Shown: one piece after another, positions 8,699 through 18,285 of the stretch
Position numbering within the stretch: position 1 is the first letter of the stretch
How the letters are laid out: each line of letters starts with the position of its first letter
NCBI RefSeq assembly: GCF_002165375.2
Contig: NZ_CP032134.1
Coordinates: 2,170,001-2,234,000 of the forward strand
Length of the DNA: 64,000 nt
DNA from: Acinetobacter chinensis
Lineage (GTDB): Bacteria > Pseudomonadota > Gammaproteobacteria > Pseudomonadales > Moraxellaceae
Reading direction: 5' to 3'
The notes under the pieces: model-generated
The model's input: the letters and a program-made list of their open reading frames with translations, nothing else
Told to the model about the DNA's origin: nothing
Database searches by the model: none
Position numbers and translations under genes: made by a program

Positions 8699-9235
8699 TT
8701 AAAGACTAAGCTCTGGATGTTCAGCCGCGATACGATATTTACCCGCATGAAAAACCAGTGGCTCACCGGTACGTTGCTGATAATGTTCAATCTCACCAAT
8801 AAAAATCAGATGATCACCACCTTCATACTGGTTGATGTTTTTACAAATCAGGGTCGCAAGTACATCTTCAAGTAAAGGCAGACCACGCTCGCATTCACGA
8901 TGTGCAATACTGGCGAATTTATCCTCTGAACCACGTGCGAAATGTCCAGAAAGTGAATGATGCTCCTGAGCCAGCATGTGAATCGCGAAATATTCAGCCT
9001 CTGTAAAATCTGGCAAACTTGGTGCAGTTTTCGACAAACTCCACAGAATCAGCGGCGGTTCAAGCGACAATGATGAAAATGAATTGGCTGTCATTCCAAT
9101 TTTCCGTCCATCACGACCACGTGTAGTGATCACAGTCACACCTGTTGCAAACTGCCCAAGTAAATTACGGATTTCTCTTGGATTTTCTATATCAATCGGT
9201 TTTAAACCGAGCTCATGCGATGTATTGATATTCAT
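8699..9235 (-). CDS. iifD: flavin reductase partner of indole oxygenase
   Basis: About 178 residues of the flavin_reduct (HpaC/StyB) family. It supplies reduced FAD to the adjacent StyA-like oxygenase. The core LGQFATGVTVITTRGRDG, MTANSFSSLSLEPPLILW and the later FHAGKYR segment are characteristic. ATG 9235 is chosen over GTG 9244 because AAAGGG sits at a proper distance. It lies 27 bp after the oxygenase gene in the same operon, the usual arrangement of two-component flavoprotein monooxygenases. Confidence 0.85.
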   Translation of the reverse strand: MNINTSHELGLKPIDIENPREIRNLLGQFATGVTVITTRGRDGRKIGMTANSFSSLSLEPPLILWSLSKTAPSLPDFTEAEYFAIHMLAQEHHSLSGHFARGSEDKFASIAHRECERGLPLLEDVLATLICKNINQYEGGDHLIFIGEIEHYQQRTGEPLVFHAGKYRIAAEHPELSL

Positions 9236-9262
9236 GACATTCACCCTTTACTTTCCTTGTGT

Positions 9263-10504
9263 TTAAGCCACTTTCTGACAGCTTTTAGATTCGATAAAAC
9301 GCTGAGTCTGCTCTGGTTCAAACCACCACGGAGAGAAGTTGCGTGGATCATCAAAGTTATTGGCAATCGTTGAGGCAATTGCATGGTTTTGACTTGCTGC
9401 AGCTAATACTTCAATCATCTGCGGCTGCGGTGGAACCAGTAAACTGTTAGTCCAAGCCACAACTTTTTCAGCATAAGACCAGTAACGTTCAAAGGTTTGC
9501 TGCATCCACTCAGGGGTAAATGCCTGAGAGTCCTGCGCTAAAATGGCATCAAAGTAAATTTTGCTGCATTTGGCAGCATTGTTTGAACCTTGACCCGTGA
9601 TCGGATCATTCACGACCAGTGCATCTGCCATACCAAACACCTGACGACCTGATGGTAAAGTCAACACAGGCTTGCGTACACTTGGTGGGAAGCGTCCTGC
9701 CTGATATCCCCCTGCATCAGTCAGCTCGATATTTTCACAACGTGCAGCTTCCCAGGGCAGATATTTGTTGAGAATGTCTTTACTCACCTGCAGATGCTGT
9801 TCAGGTGTTTTTGCATCTTGCCAGCAGTCCATTGGACCGCCTGGGATACCTTCAAATACCATAATTTCACAAGGGCCTGTCACTGTTAGCGCAGGGAAAC
9901 AAAAGTATTCCCCCACCCCTGGAATCACATTAAAGGCAACCCGCGAATACGGCGACATCGGTTTCATGCCTGTGACATAAGTCAAAGCAAGCGCACGCTG
10001 CGGTTTATCGAATGTGCTGCGTTCATCATCGCGCACAAACTGTTTCACCACTTCACCCTTACCTGCTGCCAACAGCACCAGTTCATATTCGGCAGTCAGT
10101 TGTTCCAGTTCATCAATCCCGACATCCTGAATGATCAGTTTGCCACCACGACGTTCAAACTCTTCAATCCAGTAAGGCATTTTTACCCGCTGATCGACCG
10201 ATTGAGCATAGCGCTCCAGTCGTGCGCTCCACGAAAATGCAGGCTCTCCAGTTTCAGGACTGACCAGTGTAAAGCCAATCCCTTCCACTGCAGGACATTG
10301 CTCTTCCCAAAAATTGAGTCCAACATCACGCTCAGTCTGCAAGGCAGTATGAAACATACACTGGCTTGACATGACCTTACCCTGACGGATTTCATCTGCG
10401 GTACGGTTAGTCAGAATTGTGACATCATAACCGGTGTCCAGCAGGCTCAAACCGAGCTGTAATCCAGACTGACCTGCTCCAACAATTGCTATACGACGCA
10501 TCAT
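9263..10504 (-). CDS. iifC: indole oxygenase, styrene monooxygenase-type flavoprotein
   Basis: A 413-residue FAD-dependent oxygenase related to StyA. The N-terminal Rossmann fold shows IAIVGAGQSGLQLGLSLL, and the C-terminal half shows DALVVNDPITGQGSNNAAKC, the FAD-contact region. In the described Acinetobacter pathway IifC oxidises indole to indole-2,3-dihydrodiol with FADH2 from IifD. The start is placed at the ATG-ATG pair preceded by GGAG (10504), not the upstream ATG at 10516. Styrene would be an alternative substrate, but the adjoining DLH-SnoaL protein, SDR and antABC point to indole. Confidence 0.85.
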   Translation of the reverse strand: MMRRIAIVGAGQSGLQLGLSLLDTGYDVTILTNRTADEIRQGKVMSSQCMFHTALQTERDVGLNFWEEQCPAVEGIGFTLVSPETGEPAFSWSARLERYAQSVDQRVKMPYWIEEFERRGGKLIIQDVGIDELEQLTAEYELVLLAAGKGEVVKQFVRDDERSTFDKPQRALALTYVTGMKPMSPYSRVAFNVIPGVGEYFCFPALTVTGPCEIMVFEGIPGGPMDCWQDAKTPEQHLQVSKDILNKYLPWEAARCENIELTDAGGYQAGRFPPSVRKPVLTLPSGRQVFGMADALVVNDPITGQGSNNAAKCSKIYFDAILAQDSQAFTPEWMQQTFERYWSYAEKVVAWTNSLLVPPQPQMIEVLAAASQNHAIASTIANNFDDPRNFSPWWFEPEQTQRFIESKSCQKVA

Positions 10505-10555
10505 GCGTTCTCCCATATTTTTTAAATTCTTTAAGGTTTAAATATTGATTTGCTA

Positions 10556-11347
10556 TCACGCTTCATCTGCTAAGCGTGGAATAGCAGGTTGATTCCCTTC
10601 TGGTCCCATGACGGAGTAACCTCCATCTACGGCATAATCAGCACCTGTCACAAAACTTGCGGCTGGCGAGAGTAAAAACAGAACAACATTTGCAACTTCT
10701 TCTGGATTGCCCAAACGACCCAACAAGTGATAATCAGCTGCCACGGCATCTGCTTTGGCTCGATTGTTGCCACTGACTTCTGCAATGACACGTGACCATG
10801 TCCAGCCTGGTGATACGGAATTAACGCGAATACCATCAGGTGCAAAATCCATTGCCATTGATTGAGTAAGCTGACGCATCGCCGCTTTTGAAACGGGATA
10901 CAACCACCGTCCCGTTTGAGCAGCTTTGGCAGAGATTGATGTGAAATTCACAATCGCACCCTGATTAGTTTTTAAATCTTCATAAAAAGCACGGGTCAGT
11001 TCGACAGCTGATACCAGATTGACATCCAGTGCCTGCAACCAGTCTCCGCGTGAGGATTTAAAGCCATCATCTAAATAGGTACAGGCCAGATTGACCAGGT
11101 AATCGACTTTTCCAAATGTTTCATGAATGGTCTTCACAGCACTGGCAATGGCGGCATCATTACGTAAATCGGTTTGAATAAATTGTGCCTGTCCTTTCAT
11201 GGCATCAGCGACCTGCTGCCCCTGCTCAGCAATATCGAGAATGACGACTTTCGCACCTGCATTCACCAAAGCCTGTACCACTGCCTGACCAATCAGGGTT
11301 GCACCACCACTCACTACAGCAATTTTTTGATTTAATTCAATATTCAT
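10556..11347 (-). CDS. iifB: short-chain dehydrogenase, probable indole-2,3-dihydrodiol dehydrogenase
   Basis: A 263-residue classical SDR. The cofactor motif is VSGGATLIGQAVVQ near the N-terminus. The NLA motif (LVNLACTYL) replaces the usual NNAG. The catalytic Ser is in NFTSISAKA and the Tyr-X3-Lys in WLYPVSKAAM. In the known pathway IifB oxidises the dihydrodiol to 3-hydroxyindolin-2-one. AGGAG lies just before the ATG. It sits between the DLH-SnoaL gene (21 bp gap) and the oxygenase gene, as part of one operon. Confidence 0.82.
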   Translation of the reverse strand: MNIELNQKIAVVSGGATLIGQAVVQALVNAGAKVVILDIAEQGQQVADAMKGQAQFIQTDLRNDAAIASAVKTIHETFGKVDYLVNLACTYLDDGFKSSRGDWLQALDVNLVSAVELTRAFYEDLKTNQGAIVNFTSISAKAAQTGRWLYPVSKAAMRQLTQSMAMDFAPDGIRVNSVSPGWTWSRVIAEVSGNNRAKADAVAADYHLLGRLGNPEEVANVVLFLLSPAASFVTGADYAVDGGYSVMGPEGNQPAIPRLADEA

Positions 11348-11368
11348 ATTCTGCTCCTGAAGACCCGT

Positions 11369-12616
11369 TTAAATCGGCTTAGCTTCGCTGCTCGACCAGG
11401 ACGGCATTAAAGTGTTGGATGGCATATCTTCATCCAACAGTTTTTTGGCAGTTTCAACACCTGCAACAGGCAAACCTTCAGGATTCAATAATCCGATCTG
11501 CACCAGAACAGAAGCCTGATCCCAATAGATATGTTCATGACACAACTTTGGACCACGGAACTGAATCACACCCAGCATCGGAATTTCGACATATTTTCCA
11601 GTTGGAGCAACCCCTGGCAGCAACCAGTCAATCTCGCTGTCATGGGTAAAACTCATAATGAACTCATCCACCACCTGTGTTGAACCGACGGTACGTGAGA
11701 TCGAAGTAATCTTCATATCCTGAGGATTCTGATGGACAAAATGATACTGATAGAAACGTGCGAGCTGGCTATATCCCACGCCACCCGTGAGCGTTGGAAT
11801 ATGATTGACATAAGGCTGAGCAACCATCGTCGCCATTGTGGCAGGCACATCACGCGTATCAAATTCATGACGGATGTGCTCTTCCCAAAGCGCAACCAGG
11901 TCATAAACAGGTCCAATGGTTTGATGCAGTGCAGTAACACTTCGCTCATGAGCAAAACGTGCAGATGGCTTGTGATAATGTTCACTGTTTGGACGGGCAA
12001 AGGCATGATCCACACCTTCATAAACATAAGCATTGACGTTCTTATATTGTGCAGCAGCATCCAGAATCTGTTGCCGTACTTCTGGCGGGGTAAATTTATC
12101 CAATTCGGCTATATGTAAAACCATTCGGCCTTTAACGTTCGCAAGCTCATGCAATGCCTTTTCGATTCCCACACCGTAATAACCGACTGCACAAGCAACT
12201 TCGGGAAGACGGCAACCGGACAGATAAGCCACTTTTCCCCCCAGACAATACCCAACAACCCCTAAACCAGCGTCAGCATCACAACCTGCAAGTGTTTTTA
12301 AATGATTCAAGCTATCCTGAATATCTTCCACCCCCAGGTCTTCATCGTAATTTTGATAAAGCTCAAACGCTTTTTGAAAATCCTGTTCGGTATAACCCAG
12401 TTCAATACGTGGTGCAGTCCGCCAGAATAGATCTGGCACGATGACTGTATATCCCTCTTCTGCCAGGAAATCTGCTTTGGCACGCATTGCAGCGTTAATA
12501 CCAAAAATCTCCTGACACAGTACGACTCCTGGACCTTTTCCACCTTCGGCAATTGCTAAATACGCAGCAAATGACTTCCCTGTTTGTGTTTTTACGTCAA
12601 TATATTGACCTGCCAT
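11369..12616 (-). CDS. iifA: dienelactone hydrolase-SnoaL fusion, cofactor-independent oxygenase making anthranilate
   Basis: About 415 residues with two domains. Residues 1-235 are a dienelactone hydrolase fold with nucleophile Cys in VVGYCLGGK, Asp in ELDKFTPPE and His in GVDHAFARP. Residues about 250-400 are SnoaL/NTF2-like. The indole literature assigns IifA (IndC in Cupriavidus) the conversion of 3-hydroxyindolin-2-one to anthranilate without cofactors. ATG 12616 is preferred to 12652 because GGAG lies eight bases upstream. It is the first gene of the operon, just downstream of the tandem repeat. Confidence 0.82.
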   Translation of the reverse strand: MAGQYIDVKTQTGKSFAAYLAIAEGGKGPGVVLCQEIFGINAAMRAKADFLAEEGYTVIVPDLFWRTAPRIELGYTEQDFQKAFELYQNYDEDLGVEDIQDSLNHLKTLAGCDADAGLGVVGYCLGGKVAYLSGCRLPEVACAVGYYGVGIEKALHELANVKGRMVLHIAELDKFTPPEVRQQILDAAAQYKNVNAYVYEGVDHAFARPNSEHYHKPSARFAHERSVTALHQTIGPVYDLVALWEEHIRHEFDTRDVPATMATMVAQPYVNHIPTLTGGVGYSQLARFYQYHFVHQNPQDMKITSISRTVGSTQVVDEFIMSFTHDSEIDWLLPGVAPTGKYVEIPMLGVIQFRGPKLCHEHIYWDQASVLVQIGLLNPEGLPVAGVETAKKLLDEDMPSNTLMPSWSSSEAKPI

Positions 12617-12677
12617 TTCACTGACTCCAGACCTAACTCTTGCAGTTATCATGTCTGTGAAAGGAGAGTAGCGTCTG

Positions 12678-12713
12678 TCCAGAATCTGCGAAAATTATCC
12701 AGCTTCTGCGAAA
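12678..12713 (-). promoter_or_regulatory. tandem direct repeat, candidate AraC-type operator of the iif operon
   Basis: TCCAGAATCTGCGAAA (12678-12693) and TCCAGCTTCTGCGAAA (12698-12713) are 14/16 identical and start 20 bp apart, about two helical turns. They lie 62 bp upstream of the iifA start. Two direct half-sites at this spacing next to a promoter are typical of AraC/XylS activators. The site is on the minus-strand promoter side; TACTCT at about 12666 could be the -10. Confidence 0.65.
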
Positions 12714-12720
12714 TGTTGCG

Positions 12721-13355
12721 TCAAAATGCAAAAAACTTCCCTGAATCAATCTTTTTGTTCTGATCTCGTCAAAGTTAAATCATGCGGAAAATATGGATGA
12801 AGATATGGACTTAAGAGATAGTGATTCAGGAAAAAATCTTCAATCAAAGTATGTTAGATGAGCTTCAGGCTTTGCTGTACAAAGATTTTAAAAATTAAGA
12901 ATTTCTTATATCTACTCAAATTTAAGTAACAACCTGAATATATGGCTGACCTGATTCAGTGAGTTTATTTAAGACGGCTATACGTGCATGAATCTCATTG
13001 ACCTGGCGATCAAAGTTTCCAGCTCTCAGCTTATCTCCCAATCATTCAATAGATCGTATTTCAGGACACAAGATCAAATGGCTGTACAGACTGACAAAGC
13101 AACGTTCCTGTTGCTGTTTATTTCTTCATTCATCTCAGCAATCCTTTTTGTGAATCCGCTTTGATTTGTTAAGATGACATACCTGAGAGTCTGATGAGAA
13201 CGCTCACACACCGTGGCTTCAATTCTGACACAGAAAAAAGTACACCCGAATGTATACTTTTATCCTGAATTGAGTCAGATTTATCCAGATGTGGTTAAAA
13301 CTGGTCAGACAGCCAAACCTTCAAAACATATTTATTATTTAAAGACTTAGCATAC
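12721..13355. other. gene-poor region between the iif operon and mutS
   Basis: About 635 bases without a convincing gene. Short open stretches on the minus strand around 13020-13210 have a transposase-remnant feel but no start and no match I can name. The mutS promoter should lie in the last 150 bases. Confidence 0.35.
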
Positions 13356-15986
13356 ATGAATAGCACAGAAACAATGGCTGATCTTTCCTCCCATACCCCT
13401 ATGATGCAGCAATACCTCAAAGTGAAAATGCAGCATCCGCACTCCTTAATGTTTTATCGCATGGGTGACTTCTATGAACTGTTCTTTGAAGATGCACATA
13501 AGGCTGCAAAACTGCTTGGCATTACTCTGACACACAGAGGAAAAGCAAATGGCGAGCCTATTCCTATGGCTGGTGTTCCTTTTCATGCTGCTGAAGGTTA
13601 TCTAGCAAGACTGGTCAAAAAAGGCGAAACCGTTGTTATCTGTGAACAGCTGGGTGAGGTCACAGGAAAAGGACCTGTTGAACGGGGCGTTGTCAGAATT
13701 ATTACACCTGGCACACTGACAGATGATGCTTTACTCACATCACATCAGTCCTCCAATCTGGTTGCACTATGTTTCCATCAGAATCAGGTTGGTATAGCAC
13801 TGCTGGATCTGAGTGCAGGTATTTTTAAAGTCCAGCAGCTGGAATCAAAACCAGAACAGCTTGTGATTGAACTATCCCGCCTGATGCCAAGCGAAATTGT
13901 CATTGATGAAAATATCGTTGATCCCAATATTATTTCAGATATTCAGAAACAGCTGGACTGCCCTGTATCCAAACGTCCAAATGTCGATTTCAACCTGAAT
14001 AATGCTCAAAAAACACTGTGCGATCAGTTGGGTGTATCAACCTTGTCTGGCTTTGGCATTGATCATTTTCCTTTAGCAAAAGCAGCTGCTGCCGCTTTGA
14101 TCCATTATGCCCGTGAAACACAGCGAACGGCTTTGCCACATATCCGCTCCATTCAGCTGGAACAGAGCAGTGACTTTATCGCTCTGGACCCTGTGACCCG
14201 ACGCAATCTGGAACTGACTGAACCACTGTTTGAACATGGCACATCACTGTTTGAACTGATTAACGACTGTCAGACGGCGATGGGTGGTCGTCTGCTCAGC
14301 AGAACACTGATGCAGCCGTTACGTGATACCAAAATACTGGATACACGACTGGATGCCACGACTGCCCTGATTAAAGGATTTCATGAGTCTCCTCTACGTG
14401 ATGTTCTCAAGGAAATAGGCGATATTGAACGTGTCCTAAGCCGTGTTGCTTTAGGCAGCGCCCGTCCACGGGATCTGGTGCAACTGCGTCAGGCATGTGC
14501 CCAGCTACCCGTACTGAGACAGGCTCTTCAGCCTGTTCTGAGTACTTCACAGACAGAGCTGCTGTATCAGCTGAATGAAGAACTGGGGGACTTCCATGGC
14601 TTACATCAGCATCTGCTTTCTGCAATTGTGGAAAACCCACCGGTGTTACTACGTGATGGCAATGTAATTGCAGAAGGTTTTGACAGTGAACTGGATGAAT
14701 TACGCAAAATACGTGATCATGCAGGTCAGTTCCTGATTGATCTTGAAATTCAGGAACGTGAAAATACCGGTATCAATACACTCAAAATCGGTTATAACCG
14801 AGTCAGTGGTTACTATATAGAGCTGACACGCGCTCAGGCAGAACAGGCTCCAGACCACTATATCCGCAGACAGACCCTGAAAAATGCTGAACGCTACATC
14901 ACACCAGAACTGAAATCTTTTGAAGACAAAGTCCTGTCCAGTGAATCACGGGCACTGGCTCGCGAAAAAATTCTGTTTGAACTGCTGCTGAATGAACTGC
15001 GCGAAGATATTGGTAATCTGCAGATGATGAGCAGTGCCATTGCTCAGCTGGATATGATTTCCAATTTTGCACATCAGGCAAGACTGCGTAACTGGTGCAG
15101 ACCTGAATTCAGTCCTGAAACCGGAGTTAAAATTACTGCCGGCAGACATCCTGTTGTTGAAGCTCTGAGCAAAACCACATTTACACCAAACGATACTACG
15201 CTGGATTATAACCATCGAATGGTGATTATTACCGGTCCAAATATGGGCGGTAAATCGACTTTCATGCGTCAGACGGCACTGATTACCCTGCTTGCATACT
15301 GTGGCAGTCATGTTCCTGCTCAGTCAGTACGACTGGGTCCGATTGACCGGATTTTTACCCGTATCGGTTCTGCTGATGACCTGTCCACAGGAAAATCCAC
15401 TTTTATGGTGGAAATGACGGAAACCTCCCAGATCCTGCACCATGCCACCAGTCAGTCACTGGTACTGATGGATGAAGTTGGACGTGGTACCAGTACCTAT
15501 GATGGTCTGTCTCTGGCATGGGCATGTGTGCTCGACCTGAGCCGGCGCATCAAATGTTTATGTCTGTTTGCTACACATTATTTTGAACTGACTGAACTGG
15601 GCAAAGAATCCGGCATTGATAACTATCATGTCACTGCCAAAGAACTGAACGGCAATCTGATTCTGTTGCACAAAGTCCAGCAGGGTCCAGCCAGTCAGAG
15701 TCATGGTTTACAGGTTGCCAAGCTGGCAGGCATTCCTGCTTCTGTGATTAAAGAAGCACAGAACCGACTGAAAATCCTGGAAAAACAGCAGCATCAGCAT
15801 TTGAATCATGCAGTTCAGAATGATCTATTTTCTGAACCTCATGAACCTGAAATTGTGGAACGTATCATTGAAACTGAAAAAGCATCCCCTGCGCTCGATG
15901 CGCTGGAACTTCTGAATATCGATGATCTTTCACCACGGCAAGCCCTTGAGCAGCTGTATACATTAAAGGAACTGCTGAAATCCTGA
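13356..15986 (+). CDS. mutS: DNA mismatch repair protein MutS
   Basis: An 876-residue mismatch recognition ATPase. The N-terminal mismatch-binding domain contains the Phe-X-Glu element in FYRMGDFYELFFEDA. The C-terminal ATPase has Walker A in ITGPNMGGKSTFMRQ, Walker B in LVLMDEVGRGTSTYDG, and the helix-turn-helix region with PASQSHGLQVAKLAGIP. Length is normal for the family. It is followed by a strong terminator and appears monocistronic. AAAGACTTAG precedes the start; an internal ATG seven codons in has no ribosome binding site. Confidence 0.97.
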   Translation: MNSTETMADLSSHTPMMQQYLKVKMQHPHSLMFYRMGDFYELFFEDAHKAAKLLGITLTHRGKANGEPIPMAGVPFHAAEGYLARLVKKGETVVICEQLGEVTGKGPVERGVVRIITPGTLTDDALLTSHQSSNLVALCFHQNQVGIALLDLSAGIFKVQQLESKPEQLVIELSRLMPSEIVIDENIVDPNIISDIQKQLDCPVSKRPNVDFNLNNAQKTLCDQLGVSTLSGFGIDHFPLAKAAAAALIHYARETQRTALPHIRSIQLEQSSDFIALDPVTRRNLELTEPLFEHGTSLFELINDCQTAMGGRLLSRTLMQPLRDTKILDTRLDATTALIKGFHESPLRDVLKEIGDIERVLSRVALGSARPRDLVQLRQACAQLPVLRQALQPVLSTSQTELLYQLNEELGDFHGLHQHLLSAIVENPPVLLRDGNVIAEGFDSELDELRKIRDHAGQFLIDLEIQERENTGINTLKIGYNRVSGYYIELTRAQAEQAPDHYIRRQTLKNAERYITPELKSFEDKVLSSESRALAREKILFELLLNELREDIGNLQMMSSAIAQLDMISNFAHQARLRNWCRPEFSPETGVKITAGRHPVVEALSKTTFTPNDTTLDYNHRMVIITGPNMGGKSTFMRQTALITLLAYCGSHVPAQSVRLGPIDRIFTRIGSADDLSTGKSTFMVEMTETSQILHHATSQSLVLMDEVGRGTSTYDGLSLAWACVLDLSRRIKCLCLFATHYFELTELGKESGIDNYHVTAKELNGNLILLHKVQQGPASQSHGLQVAKLAGIPASVIKEAQNRLKILEKQQHQHLNHAVQNDLFSEPHEPEIVERIIETEKASPALDALELLNIDDLSPRQALEQLYTLKELLKS

Positions 15987-15993
15987 AAATAAA

Positions 15994-16025
15994 AAAGACC
16001 CTGTTATCTGCAGGGTCTTTTTTTT
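15994..16025 (+). terminator. intrinsic terminator after mutS
   Basis: AAAGACCCTG and CAGGGTCTTT form a 10-bp stem around TTATCTG, followed by a run of T. It lies eight bases past the mutS stop. Confidence 0.9.
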
Positions 16026-16312
16026 ATTTATAAATACTGAAAGGAAGCTCATGTAACTGCTTTTCTTTAAAAATGTTTTGTATATGCATTTTTTATATAA
16101 ATAAAAAGATTCTTTGCTTTTTCAGACAACTTTCATGAAAAATCGGGCTATAGTGGATAAAAATTGTGCGGATTGCTCTGCTCAACCATAAATAAAACTG
16201 ATTCAGCAGGAACTCGTATATTAATTATCAATAAAAGGAATTGTTAGTTCTGTGTGTTTTCCCTAAAATACGTCATTATCAATTAGAACCATATTTTTAG
16301 GTAGCTGTCGCC
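16026..16312. other. intergenic region upstream of fdxA
   Basis: About 290 AT-rich bases with no gene. It presumably holds the fdxA promoter. Confidence 0.4.
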
Positions 16313-16636
16313 ATGACCTTTGTTGTCACTGAAAATTGTATTAAATGTAAATATCAGGACTGTGTGGAAGTTTGTCCAGTTGACTGTTTCTACGAAGGTC
16401 CTAACTTCCTGGTGATCAACCCGGATGAATGTATTGACTGCGCGCTTTGTGAGCCTGAATGCCCTGCCAATGCCATTTTCTCTGAAGATGAACTGCCTGA
16501 AGGTCAGGAAGTGTTTATTGAACTGAATGCTGACCTGTCTCAAAAATGGCCGAACATCACACAGATTGGTGACCAGCCTGCTGACCGTGAAGAATGGAAC
16601 GGTAAAACAGACAAACTCCAGTATCTGGAAAAATAA
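16313..16636 (+). CDS. fdxA: seven-iron ferredoxin
   Basis: A 107-residue ferredoxin of the Azotobacter FdI type, carrying one [3Fe-4S] and one [4Fe-4S] cluster. The Cys ligands are in ENCIKCKYQDCVEVCPVDC and in ECIDCALCEPECPANAI. The C-terminal extension of about 45 residues is normal for this family. It is a soluble electron carrier. It is a single gene flanked by its own spacer and a strong terminator, downstream of mutS as in other Acinetobacter. Confidence 0.95.
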   Translation: MTFVVTENCIKCKYQDCVEVCPVDCFYEGPNFLVINPDECIDCALCEPECPANAIFSEDELPEGQEVFIELNADLSQKWPNITQIGDQPADREEWNGKTDKLQYLEK

Positions 16637-16640
16637 TTAA

Positions 16641-16670
16641 AAAAAGATCAGCACCTGCTGATCTTTTTTT
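16641..16670 (+). terminator. intrinsic terminator after fdxA
   Basis: AAAAAGATCAGCA pairs with TGCTGATCTTTTT around CC, followed by T residues, five bases past the fdxA stop. Confidence 0.9.
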
Positions 16671-16766
16671 ATACCTAAAACACACATTTGATTGCAATAT
16701 TTCCAGATTTTCTACAAAGATTTCGATTAGAATAGCGGGAATATTGATAAATACCTGATTTGCATA

Positions 16767-17486
16767 ATGAAGCATTTTTTGAAGGCTATGCTGACTCTCA
16801 GCATCGTTCCTGCCATTATGATTGGTTGTACAACCTCTCCTCAAAAAGGCAAAACGATTTCGACGCCGAATGGAAAGCGCATATTTATTCCTCAGGAACA
16901 GGTGATCTACAACCGCCCTGTTCCTCCAAAAATAATTCCATATTCCTATAATGCCTGGGTTCAGGTCAGTGATAACTTACGTCAGATCCGTGAGTATGAA
17001 AACTTCCTTGAACGCAATGGTGTGGGCAACATCGTTCCTGCATTTGAATTATTACGTACTGCCCGCGACTGGCAGAAGTGTGGCCGTTCTCAGTATATGA
17101 TCCCAAGCCGTGAACTATGGGCTAACCAGGTTCCAACACTGCGAGTGTTCAAATACCTGGTGGCAGCAAAAGTACTGACCGATTTTGAAGTGACTTCAGT
17201 TTATCGTGATCTACCTTTAAATCAGTGTGCAGGTGGTGCAGGTTCTTCACGCCATCTGTTCAACTCTGCAATTGATTTCAGAATTGGTCCGCAGTTTCCA
17301 CAACCTGAAGATTATGCATTTATTGAAAATACCAAATTCCGTCTGTGTCAGTTCTGGGCTCAGCATGGTCAAAGCCTGAATATGGGACTTGGATTATATG
17401 CTTCGGGACAGATTCATATTGATACACAGGGTTACCGCACCTGGGGTCCTGATCTGAGCCGGAATTCATCCATGTGTAATTACTGA
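16767..17486 (+). CDS. lipoprotein with D-Ala-D-Ala carboxypeptidase-like (peptidase M15) domain
   Basis: A 239-residue predicted lipoprotein. The signal peptide ends in the lipobox IMIGC (Cys21). The C-terminal half has the M15 zinc-site pattern: SSRHLFNSAIDFRI supplies the His and Asp ligands, and GQIHIDTQGYRTWG supplies the second HxD. It probably acts on peptidoglycan peptides or binds them in the periplasm. From the pattern alone the enzyme activity is likely but unproven. It stands alone, with a terminator after it. Confidence 0.78.
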   Translation: MKHFLKAMLTLSIVPAIMIGCTTSPQKGKTISTPNGKRIFIPQEQVIYNRPVPPKIIPYSYNAWVQVSDNLRQIREYENFLERNGVGNIVPAFELLRTARDWQKCGRSQYMIPSRELWANQVPTLRVFKYLVAAKVLTDFEVTSVYRDLPLNQCAGGAGSSRHLFNSAIDFRIGPQFPQPEDYAFIENTKFRLCQFWAQHGQSLNMGLGLYASGQIHIDTQGYRTWGPDLSRNSSMCNY

Positions 17487-17500
17487 TATCGTTTAATTTT

Positions 17501-17526
17501 AAAAGAGACCTTTGGGTCTCTTTTTT
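17501..17526 (+). terminator. intrinsic terminator after the M15-like lipoprotein gene
   Basis: AAAAGAGACC and GGGTCTCTTTT form a stem around TTT, followed by T residues, 14 bases past the stop. Confidence 0.85.
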
Positions 17527-17619
17527 GTGCAGTGCAATTTCATCAAAACTGACAGTAAAAATTGCACTCTGAACGGAAAGGTATAAAATGCTCAGCATCG
17601 CAACAAAGGTAAATGAATC

Positions 17620-18285
17620 ATGCAACAAATGTGGACAGATATTGATCAATACATCGAGTCACATTTAATTCCAGAAGACCCTGTTCTACTGCAGACCCTG
17701 AAAAATACGGATGACAGAGGTTATCCAGATCACCTTGCTGTTGCAGCGAACCAGGGCATGCTTTTACAGATGCTGATTCAGATGAATAACTGCAAACGTG
17801 TACTGGAACTCGGCACTTTTGCTGCATACAGCACAATGTGGCTTGCCAGAGCACTTCCTGATGATGGCTACATTCTGACCATAGAAGGACGTGACACACA
17901 TGCTGCACTGGGTCAGGAAAATATTGATAATGCTAAGCTGAAACAACAGGTTGAACTCAAAGTTGGTCGCGCTGCTGATATCATGCGTGCTCTGCCTGAA
18001 GACACTGAGGCTTTTGACTTTATTTTCATTGATGCAGATAAACAGAGCTATCCTGAATATCTTGAACTGAGTCTGAAACTGTCACATTCAGGTACAGTGA
18101 TTTTCCTGGACAATGTTATCCGTGCGGGTGCCATTCTGGAAGAGAGCAATCATAAACCTAGTATTGAAGGAATTCGTGACATGTTCAGCGCCATGCAGAA
18201 TCATCCAGCAATCCTTTCCTGTACCGCACTGCAGACTGTTGGCAGTAAAGGTCATGACGGTTTTGCTTTAGCTATTGTGAAATAA
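17620..18285 (+). CDS. O-methyltransferase, class I SAM-dependent (Methyltransf_3/COMT type)
   Basis: A 221-residue soluble enzyme transferring methyl from SAM, typically to catechol-like hydroxyls with a divalent metal. Motif I is VLELGTFAAYSTMWLARAL (residues about 56-74), and the metal/SAM region is FIFIDADKQSYPEYLE, followed by IFLDNVIRAG. The length fits the bacterial O-methyltransferase family. The substrate cannot be told from sequence. It stands alone between a terminator and the convergent universal stress protein gene. Confidence 0.85.
   Translation: MQQMWTDIDQYIESHLIPEDPVLLQTLKNTDDRGYPDHLAVAANQGMLLQMLIQMNNCKRVLELGTFAAYSTMWLARALPDDGYILTIEGRDTHAALGQENIDNAKLKQQVELKVGRAADIMRALPEDTEAFDFIFIDADKQSYPEYLELSLKLSHSGTVIFLDNVIRAGAILEESNHKPSIEGIRDMFSAMQNHPAILSCTALQTVGSKGHDGFALAIVK

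Noticed and set aside
13020..13210. Possible transposase remnant on the minus strand before mutS
   Set aside because: Short open stretches only, no start, no motif I can name.
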